Below, piece by piece: positions 23,599-36,487 of a DNA stretch of 64,000 bases. Location: assembly GCA_025232375.1 (NCBI GenBank), contig CP060419.1:1487001-1551000 (forward strand). Direction: 5' to 3'. The stretch is from Pseudoxanthomonas sp. NC8. Its GTDB lineage: Bacteria; Pseudomonadota; Gammaproteobacteria; Xanthomonadales; Xanthomonadaceae. Within the stretch, counting starts at the first letter, position 1, and every line of letters begins with the position of its first letter. Made by a program: the position numbers and the translations under genes. The notes under the pieces are model-generated. The model saw only the letters and a program-made list of their open reading frames with translations, did no database searches and was not told the DNA's origin.

Positions 23599-24510
23599 GC
23601 GGCCTCCCGCGTGAGTTCGGTGAATGCTTCGTCGAGCCCGGCCTTAGCGCACTTCCAGCCGGGCGAGCGTGGGATCTTCCGAGAGCAGGCGGCGCACCAC
23701 GGTCTCGGCGTCGCTGGCGGTGAGGTGCAGGCGGTCGCGTTCCAGGCGCGCGTCGAGCACGCCGGGCCAGCCGCCGACCTCGGCGGCGCTGAGCCGCGAC
23801 TCGCAGCTGATCCGGCGCCGCGCGACCAGCGCACGCATGTCGTCGACGCTGCCGGTGGCGATCACCCGGCCCCCTGCGATCACCGCGACGCGATCGGCCA
23901 GCGCCTCGGCTTCTTCAGGTAATGCGTGGTGAGCACGATGGAGCATCCGCCCGCGAGCAGGTCGCGGATGCTGGCCCACAGCGCCTGGCGCGCCTGGACG
24001 TCGAGGCCGACCGTGGGTTCGTCGAGGAACAGGACGCGTGGCCGACCGCAGATGGCCACCGCGAACTGGACCAGGCGCTTCTGCCCGCCCGAGAGCTTGC
24101 CGTAGGGCCGGCCGGCGAAGGCGACGACGCCCGCGCGATCCAGCGCTTCGTCCAGTGGCAGCGGATCGGTGTAGTAGCTGCAGGCCAGCCGTACCAGTTC
24201 GCGTGCGCTCAGTTCCTTGGGCATCTCCACGTCCTGCATCATCGCGCCCAGGGCGCTGGCGGCGCGCGGGTTCGCGCGGATCGCCGCCGAGCAGGCCGAC
24301 TTCGCCGCTGTCGGCCTCGGCCAGCCCCAGCCACAGCGAGATGGCGGTGGACTTGCCGGCGCCGTTGGGCCCCAGGACCGCCAGCAGTTCACCGCGGCGG
24401 ACCTGGAGGTCCACGCGATCCAGCGCGGCGACCTTGCCGAACGTCTTGCTGATGCCGCGCAGCTCGGCGACGGGCGAACCGTCATCCTCGCGCGGCGAGG
24501 GAGCCGGCAA
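23595..24510 (-). CDS. ABC transporter ATPase (joined in frame to acyltransferase)
   Basis: ABC ATPase with Walker [12 protein letters not shown], signature KLSGGQKR, Walker [11 protein letters not shown] and switch His in VLTTHYL. It pairs with the downstream ABC-2 permease (ATGA overlap). No stop codon separates it from the upstream acyltransferase; the reading frame is continuous through a Pro/Arg-rich linker of about 35 residues, and no CCWGG lies at the join. An independent start is possible at TTG 24508-24510, preceded by AGGA. Frame slips near 23645 (CTAAGG), 23920 (CCTG for [18 protein letters not shown]) and 24256. Either a fusion protein or a coupled gene with a rare start. Confidence 0.85.
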
Positions 24511-25751
24511 AGGCGATTCCTGCGACCCGGTCGCGGGCCTGCGGGGCGGATGCCTGCGACCGTTGAGCAGCTGGCCGACGACCGTCGGCCGGACCAGCCA
24601 GTGGTAGCTGGCGAACAGCACGGCAAGGCTCGCGGCGAGGACGAACGGGTACTTGATCCCCCACGGCAGCGCCCAGTGGCCCACCCAGACCTGCAGCGCC
24701 GCCACCAGCGGCAGGTGTGCGAGGTAGACCCAGTACGAAGCATCGGCGAGGTAGCGACGCAGCGGGCTGTAGCCGGTAAGGAAACGCAGGGCCGCGCCGG
24801 TGATGCCCAGCGCCAGGCCCCATGCGGTAAGGCTGGACATCACCGCGAAGCCGGCCTTGGTGAGGATGGCGCCGTCGGCGAGGTCGAAGGGATTGGCCGG
24901 GAATCCCGCCGGCGCCATCGGCGGCAACGCGCGCAGGCTCGCCAGCATCCACGCGGCGGCCAGCGTGCCGGCCAGCAGGTTCGGCAGCCAGTGGCGGGCG
25001 ATCGAGGCCAGCGCATCGCGCGAACGGTGCACCAGCCAGCCGAAGCCGAAGGCCACGCCGTATCCCACCAGTGGCGCCAGCTGCGGGATCACGGTCTGGT
25101 CCGGCGCCGGAATGCCCGACCAGAAAAACCACGTCGGCAGCGCCATCAGCGCCAGCGCCGCCGGGATGCCGAGCAGCAGTGCCACCAGCGGCACCCGCAG
25201 CATGCCCGAGACCAGCGCATCGGCCGCGCCGCGCAGCCTGTGCGAACGGTCGATGCGGACCACCAGCGCGCGGACCAGCAGCGTGACCGCATAGAGCTGC
25301 AGAAGCTGGTACAGGAACCACAGGTGCGCCAGGGGAAGGTGCCCGCGGTCTTCGGCATCTCCGGCATCGGCGGCGGGTGGCCGCCGAAGGACTTGCTGAC
25401 GCCGGCGATCCAGATCCACATGATCAGCGGGTACAGCAGCACCCAGCCGGCCACCAGCGGGACGGCGATGCGCAGCAGGCGGTTCTTCCAGAAGCCACCG
25501 GTACCCAGCCGCTGGTGCAGCAGGCGGGCGAAGAAGCCGGCGAGCAGGAAGAACAGCGTCATGCGGAAGATGTGCGCGACGAAGGCCGCGTCGGCGAGGA
25601 AGGGGCTGGGCGAGTTGTCGACCATGGCCCAGATGCCGGGCGGCCACCCGGGCATGAACGAGAGCGCGGCATGGAAGGCCACGCCGAGCAGGAGCGCGAA
25701 GCCGCGCACGGCGTCCAGCGCATGCAGGCGTTGTGGGTCGGCGTGGTGCAT
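24511..25751 (-). CDS. Acyltransferase_3-family membrane protein
   Basis: A polytopic membrane protein of roughly 400 residues from the OpgC/OafB-like acyltransferase-3 family. It starts [23 protein letters not shown], carrying the family R-G and His motif, and has about ten hydrophobic helices including [20 protein letters not shown] and [19 protein letters not shown]. Members O-acylate sugars or lipids of the envelope. Frame slip near 25337 (a CCWGG in [11 protein letters not shown]). It sits between two ABC modules in one operon, 13 bases after the first permease, which suggests that the exported or modified substrate is an envelope glycolipid or polysaccharide (inference). Confidence 0.8.
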
Positions 25752-25764
25752 GTCGTGGACCTCC

Positions 25765-26435
25765 TCAGATGAAGTCGCGACGGCGCCCGGCGGTGGCCAG
25801 CGGCAGCGCGACGGCGATGGCGAGAACCAGCAATTCGATGAGCAGGACGTTGAAGATCGTGGCGTTCCAGACCGGGACCGGGCCTGTCAGGTGGTCCCTG
25901 ATCTCCGGCAGGGCGCCGACGATGAACATGAAGACGCTCACCGCCATGTTGGTCAGGATGATCGTCGCGATCATCGCGGCCTCGGAGCGCGCGTGCAGCG
26001 CCGCGCACAGCACCACCGAGAAGTTGGCGAGCAGGAAGCCGGACAGCACGGCCACGTAGGGCAGCAGGCCGTCGGGTACGCCCGCGGAGAGCAGCACCGG
26101 GGCGATGGCCGCGGCCGTGGCCACCAGCCACGGAACCAGGTAGCTCAGCAGCAGGCCGGCGGTCTTGGCGAACACGTAGCCGCGGATGGAAACCGGGAGG
26201 CTGAGCACGAACTGCAGCGACTGGTCCTTGCGCTCCTGGGCGACGCCATAGATGGCGAGCATGACGCCGCAGGCGATGACGGCGGTGATCCGGCCAACGC
26301 GCCCATGTTGAAGGCGGTCGCGCCGAAGGCGCAGGTGCCGGCGGCGAGCGCCGCGGCCACGGCGGTGGTGGCGATGATCCAGCGGTTGAGGTACAGCTCC
26401 TTGGCGACGAGCTTGCGAATGACGACGGAAGTCAT
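25765..26435 (-). CDS. ABC transporter permease
   Basis: About 223 residues, six predicted helices (AVAAALAAGTCAFGATAFNM, YLVPWLVATAAAIAPVLL, AAMIATIILTNMAVSVFMFIVGA). Partner of the upstream ATPase, whose stop it overlaps (ATGA). The final segment LLIELLVLAIAVALPLA ends in a basic RRRDF tail. Frame slip near 26297 (CCGG for CCAGG). Substrate unknown. Confidence 0.82.
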
Positions 26436-27321
26436 TGTCCGCGTGCCTCCCGGTGGTGCATGACGTTGGCGACGAAGATCTCCTCCAGGCTCATGCGCTG
26501 CACGTTGCGCACGGCCGGGCCCAGCAGCGCCAGCTGCCGTTCCTCGAAGCGGTTGGTGGTCAGCGTGTGGAAGTGGCCGTCGGAGGCGCGGTCGACGATG
26601 CCGGGCAATTCGGGCAGCACGCCGCCGGGCGGCAGCTGCACTTCGATGCGGCGCCAGCGCTCCATAATTCCTCCTTGTCGCCGCTGTCCACGATCCGGCC
26701 GCGGTCGAGGAAGGTGATGCGGTCGGAGATGCGTTCCACGTCCACGGTGTTGTGCGAGGAGAACAGGATGGAGCGGCGCTCGTCGCGCAGCACGTCCATG
26801 AACTCGGTGAGCAGCTCGTGGCGCGCGACCGGGTCCAGGCCGGTGGTGGGTTCGTCGAGGATCATCAGGCGCGGGCGCCGCGCCGGGGCCAGCAGCAGGG
26901 TGGCCTTGATGTGCTCGCCATGGGAAAAGCTGCGCGCCATCTGTTCCGGGCGCAGGTTGAAGCGCTTTGCCAGCCTGGCGGCATAGTCCGCGTCCCAGTC
27001 CGGGTAGATCGAGGCCGCCAGTGTCATGTGCCAGCCGAGGGTGGCGCCGGGCATCAGGCGCATGTCCGCCGACACGTATCCGATGTCGCGCTTGGCCACG
27101 GCCTGCGCCTCGGGCATCGGGCACCCCAGCACGCGGATCTCGCCGGCATCGGCGGCGAGCATGCCCATGGTAAGGCGGATCGTGGTGCTCTTGCCGGCGC
27201 CGTTGGGTCCGACGAAACCCAGCACCTGCCCGGGCTCGAGCTCGAGCCAGAGGTCGCGCAGGGTGAAGAAGCGGAACGCCTTGGTGACGCCGCGCATCTC
27301 GATGTGCCTGGTCGCAGTCAT
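26432..27321 (-). CDS. ABC transporter ATPase (YtrB-like)
   Basis: About 296 residues: Walker [17 protein letters not shown], a divergent signature (ARSFSHGEHIKATLLL, lacking canonical LSGGQ), Walker B LMILDEPTTGLD and switch His in LFSSHNTVDVE. The signature form is common in ATPases regulated by GntR/YtrA repressors. Overlaps gntR upstream and the permease downstream by four bases each. One frame slip near 26667, where TTATGG stands for TTCCTGG (EEFLERWRRIEV). It should power the adjacent permease at the inner membrane. Confidence 0.88.
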
Positions 27322-27703
27322 TTCGGTTCCAGCTTCCCGTGCGCGCGGCGCAGGCGCGCCGCCAGTTCTTCGGAGGACAGACCCAGCTGCAGGGCGATCA
27401 CGGCGGCCGCATCCAGGTGCTCGTCCAGCTTCTGGTTCTGGATCTCGCCGGCGAGGTTGCCGGCTTCGGCCACGAAGGAGCCCTTGCCGTGGCGGGTGAC
27501 GATCACGCCCTCGGATTCCAGGTCAGGTAGGCGCGCTTGACGGTGATCACGCTGACGTTGAGCCCGGCCGCCAATGCCCGGATCGATGGCAGTTCCTTCC
27601 CGGCCGGCCAGTCGCCGGCGGCAATGCGCGCCCGGATCTGCTCCATGATCTGGAGGTACATCGGGCGGGCGTCGGTCTGAGAGATGTAGAGGTTGCTGTA
27701 CAT
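27318..27703 (-). CDS. ytrA: GntR-family regulator, YtrA subfamily
   Basis: A 127-residue repressor: N-terminal winged helix-turn-helix (PMYLQIMEQIRARIAAG, ELPSIRALAAGLNVSVITVKRAY) and a short C-terminal helical dimerisation tail, the size and layout of YtrA-type GntR proteins. First gene of a leftward operon with two ABC modules and an acyltransferase. A near-perfect 25-bp palindrome lies directly at its start codon, so it probably represses its own operon. Relatives respond to cell-envelope antibiotics. Frame slip near 27523 (CCTG for CCTGG, AYLDLESEGV). No ribosome site is evident before the ATG, so the mRNA may be leaderless. Confidence 0.85.
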
Positions 27704-27728
27704 ACTGTGCATACAGTGTATACACAGT
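27704..27728. promoter_or_regulatory. Palindromic operator for the GntR regulator
   Basis: Two 12-base arms, ACTGTGCATACA and TGTATACACAGT, flank a central G and match at 11 of 12 positions. The element touches the gntR start codon. Position and dyad symmetry fit an autoregulatory YtrA-type operator overlapping the operon promoter. Confidence 0.72.
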
Positions 27729-27871
27729 TTCCGGGCAAAGGAAAGCCCCCGCGCCGGGCGTTCCGGGGTGAGCGCCATGCAGGGTGCTCCGAACCGCATC
27801 AGGAGCCCGCCTGCTGCCTCGCAAGTACTTGTTTCTGCATGGAAATGGAGGGCCTTCCGGATGCGGCGCTG

Positions 27872-27880
27872 TGTTACAAT
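27872..27880 (+). promoter_or_regulatory. Extended -10 promoter of gyrA
   Basis: TGTTACAAT matches an extended -10 element (TGn plus TACAAT), about 70 bases before the gyrA ATG. No clear -35 is visible, as expected for extended -10 promoters. The rest of the 249-base gyrA-gntR gap holds the GntR operator. Confidence 0.6.
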
Positions 27881-27952
27881 CCGCCGGTTCCGCACCGCCC
27901 GCCGCCGCCGCCATGCCGCGGGCGCCGATCCGCCTCAACCGAAGCGTCCTGA

Positions 27953-30543
<2,591 letters not shown>

Positions 30544-30560
30544 GGTCCGGCAGGGTGCCC

Positions 30561-30600
30561 GAAACGGAAACGCCGGCCATGGGGCCGGCGTTTCCGTTTC
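30561..30600. terminator. Strong terminator after gyrA
   Basis: A perfect 18-bp stem (30561-30578 with 30583-30600) and 4-base loop, with T-rich 3' arm. It sits between gyrA and the convergent Mrr-like gene, so it may work in both directions. Confidence 0.85.
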
Positions 30601-30654
30601 GGGGTCAGGCAATCGTGCTTCGGCCGCGGCCGACGACGCGGCGCCGGTTGCCGC

Positions 30655-31611
30655 TCACACGGTCCGGCATTGCCGCCAGCGCACGACATCGTCGCTGCCG
30701 GGGCGTGGATTGAGCTGCACGCGCGAAGTGCGCAGTGCCGGGTACCGCTCCAGTTCGCTGCAGATCAACGGCCAGACCATCTGGTCGTTGCCGTCGCGGT
30801 CGATCACCAGCGTGGCCCGGGTCAGCCAGTAGGCGCGACTGATGCCGGGAACGGCGGACAGGGTCTGGGCGATGTCGCGCTGGTAGCGGGCCAGGGTGAT
30901 GTCATCCGGATTGTCGAGGATGACGTCCGCATCCGTGGCCGGCGTGGTGGCAGGCGCGGGGACGGTCGTCGCCGAGGCCGGCGCTGCGGCGACGGTCGCC
31001 GGCGTCCCGGGGGCGCCGGATTGGCGCGGCAGCGCGACCGCAACAGCTGCAGGCCCAGCGCCAGCGCTCCGCCCGCCGCGATCACGCTCTGGCGCTTGGC
31101 CTGCGCGCGGGCCTCGTTCTCGATGCGGGCCGTGGTGTCGAAGGGGAGGAACGGCTTGAGCAGATGCCACAGGCGACGGCCGTCGATCACCTCGATTCCC
31201 TGCGCGGCCGCGGCGGCAGGGCGTCGCGTTCGGCACGTCCCTCGGTGAGCAGGATGCCGTGGTGCGCGCCGGCAAGGTCCATGGCCCGTGCGAGTTCGTC
31301 CACGCTCGACGCGCCCAGGCGGTAGGCCATGCCGTGCTTGCAGGACAGCAGCCAGCGGGCCTCGCCGTCGGTCATCAGCAGTTGGCTGCTTGTGGAGTCG
31401 CCTCCCTGCTCGGGAGCGTGGCTGGCGTCGCGCAGGCCGCGCTGCTGCATGGCCTGGCCGATGATCGTGGCGAATTCGCGCCAGCGCAGGTTTGCGGGGC
31501 ACGCAGCCCCGCGGCTGTTTCCGTCTCCGGGCGCCGTACCAGCCATAGATAGAGCACGGTCAGGCCGGCCGCGAGCGCAGCCAGGCTCAGCCCCAGAATC
31601 CGGGAAGACAT
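30655..31611 (-). CDS. Membrane-anchored Mrr-like restriction-endonuclease-fold protein
   Basis: About 318 residues. N-terminal membrane helix (ILGLSLAALAAGLTVLYLWLV), then a domain resembling Mrr_cat/PD-(D/E)xK (WREFATIIGQAMQQRG, a Gly-Asp pair, LLMTDGEARWLLSCKHG, then AMDLAGAHHGILLTEG), a second membrane helix near residue 190 and a C-terminal domain ending in CRTV. The Cys-Lys after a beta strand could be the final element of the nuclease motif, but key acidic residues are not certain. Frame slips near 31040 and 31213, both at CCTGG. No methylase or other defence gene is adjacent. Nuclease activity is inference. Confidence 0.55.
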
Positions 31612-31702
31612 GCCGACCCCTGCGAGTAACCCCTGTACCGGGTGCGATGTTACCCGGTTTCCCGCGTCCGCCTTTCGTGTCCGGTCGCGATGGCATCTCC
31701 GG

Positions 31703-31770
31703 AACGAAGAAGCCCGCCAGTCCGGTAGCCGAGAGGGGAGGGGAGCAAACGGCGGTTGGACTGGCGGGCT
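31703..31770 (-). terminator. Long-loop hairpin, probable terminator of the phasin gene
   Basis: A perfect 13-bp inverted repeat (31711-31723 with 31758-31770) with a 34-base loop, followed on the minus strand by TCTTCGTT. It lies in the 236-base gap between the phasin and Mrr-like genes; nothing else is evident there. Confidence 0.5.
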
Positions 31771-31847
31771 GGATCGATTCTGCCGCAGCGTCTTGGTGCT
31801 GCGCAACATAATGGCGCGCGACGGAATGCGCGCCGGCAACGAGCCGT

Positions 31848-32336
31848 TCAGCCGGTGCCGGGAGGACTGTCGTTGCTGGCGGCCGCCGCGCTTCCCGCCG
31901 GTTCCTCGCGCGAGCGCTGCAGCTCGCGGGTCAGCGCGTCGATGCGCGCGCCGGGGCGTCGAGGTCGTCGCGGGTCGGGACATCCAGCTGGCGCAAGGTC
32001 TGCTGCACGCGTTGCTCGAATACGCGGCCCACGCTCTCCCAGGCCTCTCCGGCACGCGCCTGGCCCGTCCCATGGCGGCATCCAGGCTCTGGCGCAGGCC
32101 CTCGAGACGGCCGGCGGCACCGCTGGACGGGGTGGCGCCGTCCTCGACCTGGCGGCCTTCCTCGGCCAGTTGCTCGAAGAACCGGCTGCCTTCGCTCTGC
32201 GCGCGGGCCAGGCCCCGATTCCGGCAAGCCAGACCTGGTGGGCGTTGTCGCCCATTTCTCGGGCGATGCGCGCGGCCTGCGCCTGCAGGTCGGCAACGCT
32301 GCCCGCGCCGGGGGTGTGGTGGGGATCTGCACTCAT
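31848..32336 (-). CDS. Phasin family protein (PHA granule-associated)
   Basis: About 160 residues, almost entirely amphipathic helix. The start ADLQAQAARIAREMGDNAHQVWLAGIGAL and the following FFEQLAEEGRQVEDG stretch match phasins that coat polyhydroxyalkanoate granules. The C-terminus (VQQTLRQLDVPTRDDLDALTRRIDALTREL) is a coiled-coil oligomerisation segment. Frame slips near 31945, 32063 and 32212. The neighbour upstream is a second PHA-related gene; no PHA synthase lies in the window. Confidence 0.8.
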   Translation of the reverse strand: MSADPHHTPGAGSVADLQAQAARIAREMGDNAHQVWLAGIGAWPARRAKAAGSSSNWPRKAARSRTAPPRPAVPPAVSRACARAWMPPWDGPGACRRGLGERGPRIRATRAADLAPAGCPDPRRPRRPGARIDALTRELQRSREEPAGSAAAASNDSPPGTG

Positions 32337-32406
32337 ATCCGGTCCTCGCGTGGGGTCACCGGGGCAGTGTGGAGTGCCGCGCGATAAGCCGGCGTGAGAC
32401 GGCCGG

Positions 32407-32685
32407 TCAGTCCAGGCGTTCGCCGAGTACGCGGCGGATTTCGCTTTCGACCTTGGCCGCGCAGGGCCGAAAGCAGGAAGCCCAGGTCGGCGGTCACGCG
32501 GACCTGCTGTGGCAGCAGTTCGACCTTGGCCGGTCAGGCCGGGGCCTGCCAGGCGCACGGCATCGCCTTCCCCAGGTGCCGGAAACGCCGAACCTGTCGT
32601 GCAGCTGCGCCGCGATCGCGTCGACGATGGAGCGCGCCTCGTCCGTGCTGCGGGTGTGCGGGTGACGGATGTCGATGCGGGCCAT
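32407..32685 (-). CDS. Polyhydroxyalkanoic acid system family protein
   Basis: A small protein of about 91 residues resembling the PHA_gran_rgn family: basic start MARIDIRHPHTRSTDEARSI, a central GVSGTWEGDAVRLAGPGLTG strand region and a C-terminal helix VESEIRRVLGERLD. Such proteins accompany phasins and are thought to act in granule formation or regulation; the mechanism is not established. Frame slips near 32460 and 32535-32560. Probably cotranscribed with the phasin gene (70-base gap). Confidence 0.75.
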
Positions 32686-32773
32686 GGCGAACCGAAGCTG
32701 GAGGGGCGCAAAGGGTAGCGCGCCGGTGGCCGGACGGCGACCGGGGTGCGCGATTTGCTAGGCTTCGCCACGA

Positions 32774-33559
32774 ATGACTGACCTGCAACTCCATTTCAGC
32801 AATCGCCAGCAGATCGACCACGCGCTGTCGCCCGGAATCCATCGTGTCGTCCGCCAGGCCAACGGCATGCTTGGCATCGGTGACGCGCCGGGCGGCGTGC
32901 TCATGGCCCAGTTCTGCCTTGACCAGCGCGGTCTGTGGCTGCAGGTGCCCGCCGGCGCACGCGCTGTCCATGTAAATGGTCGCCCGGTGCAGAGGATGGC
33001 GCTGCTGCGCGCGGGCGATGCGGTCTACGTGGACGGGGTCGAACTGCTGGTGCGGGCGCCGCTGCGCGCCGCCCGGCCGCTGGATCCGGGCGAGCATGCG
33101 GGCGATCCGCGCGTGGTCCTGCGCGGCGTGGGCGGGCAACACCATGGGCGCAGCTATACGCTGGGTCCCACGCGCCTTGGTCGGTGCCTCGCGCGAAGCG
33201 GACATCCGCATCGATGATCCCGCCTTTCCGGCGCGCCACGCCCTGCTCGAGCGGCATGGCGACGTGGTCCTGTTGCGCAATATAGGTAGGAGCCGAGCGT
33301 CGTGAATGGCATGCCCGTCCGCGATGCGGTGCTGGGCGCCGGCGACCAGGTCGTGTTCGACGGGCAGCACAGGTTCGTGGTCGAGTTTCCGGCGGTGCCA
33401 TCGCCCTCGGCGTCGCCCGGATCCGAACCCGCAGAGCCGGCGCCGGACGTGCCGGCGGTGCCGTCGGCGGGCTCGGCGCGACGCCTGCCGTGGCTGCTGC
33501 TGGCGGCGTTGCTGCTGGGGCTGGCCCTCAGCGCACTGCTGTGGTTCGGCGCGCGCTGA
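32774..33559 (+). CDS. Tail-anchored FHA-domain protein
   Basis: About 262 residues. The FHA phosphothreonine-binding core is at about residues 134-185 (GASREADIRIDDPAFPARHA, then LRNQEPSVVNG), preceded by a second, degenerate FHA-like N-terminal domain (VHVNGRPVQRMALLRAGDAV). A Pro/Ser-rich linker ends in a C-terminal membrane helix (LLLAALLLGLALSALLWFG), giving a cytoplasm-facing tail-anchored adaptor. Frame slips near 33178 (CCTTGG) and 33286 (ATAGGTAGGAG for CCAGGAG). Divergent from the PHA gene pair and convergent with msrQ, which it overlaps slightly. No Ser/Thr kinase is adjacent. Confidence 0.8.
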
Positions 33560-34172
33560 CCCGTCGGGCCGCGCGCCAGCCCAGCAATACCGCGACGATG
33601 ACCGCATAGAGCGCAGGTTCGCGCACGTCGGACTTGACCAGCCACCAGAAGTGCAGCACCGCGAGTATCGCCACCGCATAGACGAGGCGGTGCAGCTGGC
33701 CCCAGCGCCGCCCAAGCCGGCGCATCCAGCCCAGGTGGAGGTCGCAGCCAGCGGCACCAGCAGCAGCCAGGCATGGTGAAGCCCACGGTGATGTACGGCC
33801 GCTTGGCGATCTCCTCGAAGATCTGCGCCCAGTAGCCGCCGGGTCCAGCACCAGGTAGGTGGTAAGGTGCAGGCATGCGTAGAAGAACGCGTACAGGCCG
33901 AGCATGCGGCGGAAGCGCAGCAGCACGGCTTGGCCGCTGAGCTGGCGCAAGGGCGTGACGGCGAGCCCGAGCAGCAGGAAACGCAGCGCCCACAGGCCGG
34001 TGCGGTGCTCGATCGCGGCCACCGGATCAGCGCCGAGCGCATCGCTGCCGATGCGCCAGACCTCGTACACCTGCCAGCCCAGCCAGGCGGCCGGGACCAG
34101 CGCCGCGACATGCACCGCGGTCTTCGCCGGGGCGAGGGTCGTCGATGTGGGCGGGCCGGACCGCCGGCTCAC
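33528..34172 (-). CDS. msrQ: MsrQ, haem-binding membrane subunit of the MsrPQ system
   Basis: Inner-membrane cytochrome b of the ferric-reductase-like family, feeding quinol electrons to MsrP. About six helices: TAVHVAALVPAAWLGWQVYE, WALRFLLLGLAVTPL, LYAFFYACLHLTTYL and LHRLVYAVAILAVLHFWWLVK, with conserved His haem ligands in ACLHL, QLHRL and VLHFWW. Start GTG 34172, 34 bases after msrP's stop. Frame slips near 33760 and 33840. The C-terminal end overlaps the FHA gene on the other strand by about 32 bases, so the true stop may be slightly earlier. Confidence 0.85.
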   Translation of the reverse strand: MSRRSGPPTSTTLAPAKTAVHVAALVPAAWLGWQVYEVWRIGSDALGADPVAAIEHRTGLWALRFLLLGLAVTPLRQLSGQAVLLRFRRMLGLYAFFYACLHLTTYLVLDPAATGRRSSRRSPSGRTSPWASPCLAAAGAAGCDLHLGWMRRLGRRWGQLHRLVYAVAILAVLHFWWLVKSDVREPALYAVIVAVLLGWRAARRVSARRTTAVR

Positions 34173-34206
34173 GCCGCCATGTTCCCGGCAGTCGCCGCAG
34201 GCTCGC

Positions 34207-35181
<975 letters not shown>

Positions 35182-35332
35182 CGCATGGCTCCGGCGTGGT
35201 TTCGACAGTTTGGACCCGTGACGCAGCGCCACGGTTCCCGCGTCGCGGCAAAGGCAGCGGTGACAGGGTCTTGGTTGCGCCCGCAACCGCTGCACTGCGG
35301 CATACTACCGGGCCATTCGTGACAGGTGGTTC

Positions 35333-36417
35333 ATGACGCGCGCCTACAACTTCAGTGCCGGCCCTGCGACCTTGCCGGAAGCGGTCCTGCGCCAGGCGCA
35401 GGCCGAGATGCTGGACTGGAACGGCGTGGGTGCTTCGATCGTCGAATTGAGCCACCGTGGCGCCGAGTTCATGGGCGTGGCCGCGCAGGCCGAAGCCGAC
35501 CTGCGCACGTTGCTGTCGGTACCCGATGACTACGCCGTGCTGTTCCAGGCCGGCGGCGCGACGACCCAGCAGGCGCTGCTTGCGCTGAACTTCGCGTCCC
35601 CGGGGCAGACCGTCGACTACGTGGTCACCGGCCACTGGAGCAAGACCGCGATCAAGCAGGTCAGGCCCTACGTCAACGTACACGTGGTCGCCGACGGCGA
35701 GCCCGGTGGTTTCCGCGACATCCCGCCGCGCGAGGCCTTGGTCGCTCAGCGACGACGCTGCCTACGTGCACATCACCGCCAACGAGACCATCCACGGCAT
35801 CGAGTTCCGCGACACGCCCGACGTGGGCGCGGCGCCGCTGTTTGCCGATTTCAGTTCCTCGATCGCCTCCGAGCCGGTGGACGTGTCGAAGTACGGGCTG
35901 ATCTACGCCGGCGCGCAGAAGAACCTCGGCCCGGTCGGCGTGTCGGTGATGATCCTGCGCCGCGAACTGCTCGAGCGCGCCGGCCAGCCGCGCGCCGACA
36001 TCTTCACCTACGCCTCGCATGCCGAGCGCGACTCGATGCTCAACACGCCGCCGACTGGAACTGGTACCTGCTCGGCCTGACCGTGAAGTGGATGCTGGAC
36101 GAGGGCGGGGTGGAGGAATTCGCGCGCCGCAACGCGACCAAGGCGGGGCTGGTCTACGGCGCCATCGACGGGTCCGGCGGCTTCTATCGCAACGAAGTCG
36201 CACCGGCGGCGCGCTCGCGGATGAACATCCCGTTCTTCCTCCCCGACGAGACCCTGACTGCACGCTTCGTCAGCGAATCGAAGGCGGCCGGCCTGCTGGC
36301 GCTGAAGGGCCACAAGGCCGTCGGTGGCCTGCGTGCGTCGCTGTACAACGCACTGCCGGTGGCCGGGGCCAGGCGCTGGTCGATTTCATGCGCGATTTCC
36401 AGCAGCGGCATGGCTGA
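35333..36417 (+). CDS. serC: Phosphoserine aminotransferase
   Basis: PLP enzyme of serine and pyridoxine biosynthesis. N-terminal [29 protein letters not shown], and the Schiff-base lysine in [14 protein letters not shown] (near residue 193). About 361 residues, normal length. Frame slips near 35741 (CCTTGG for CCTGG, EAWSLSDD), 36056 and 36372. First gene of serC-pheA-aroA, the usual gammaproteobacterial arrangement linking serine and aromatic pathways. Confidence 0.94.
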
Positions 36418-36487
36418 GCAGGGATAGCAGCAGGAACGCCACATGTCCGCCGCGACGCGGCGGAACCATCGAGCACGGAACAACCAC

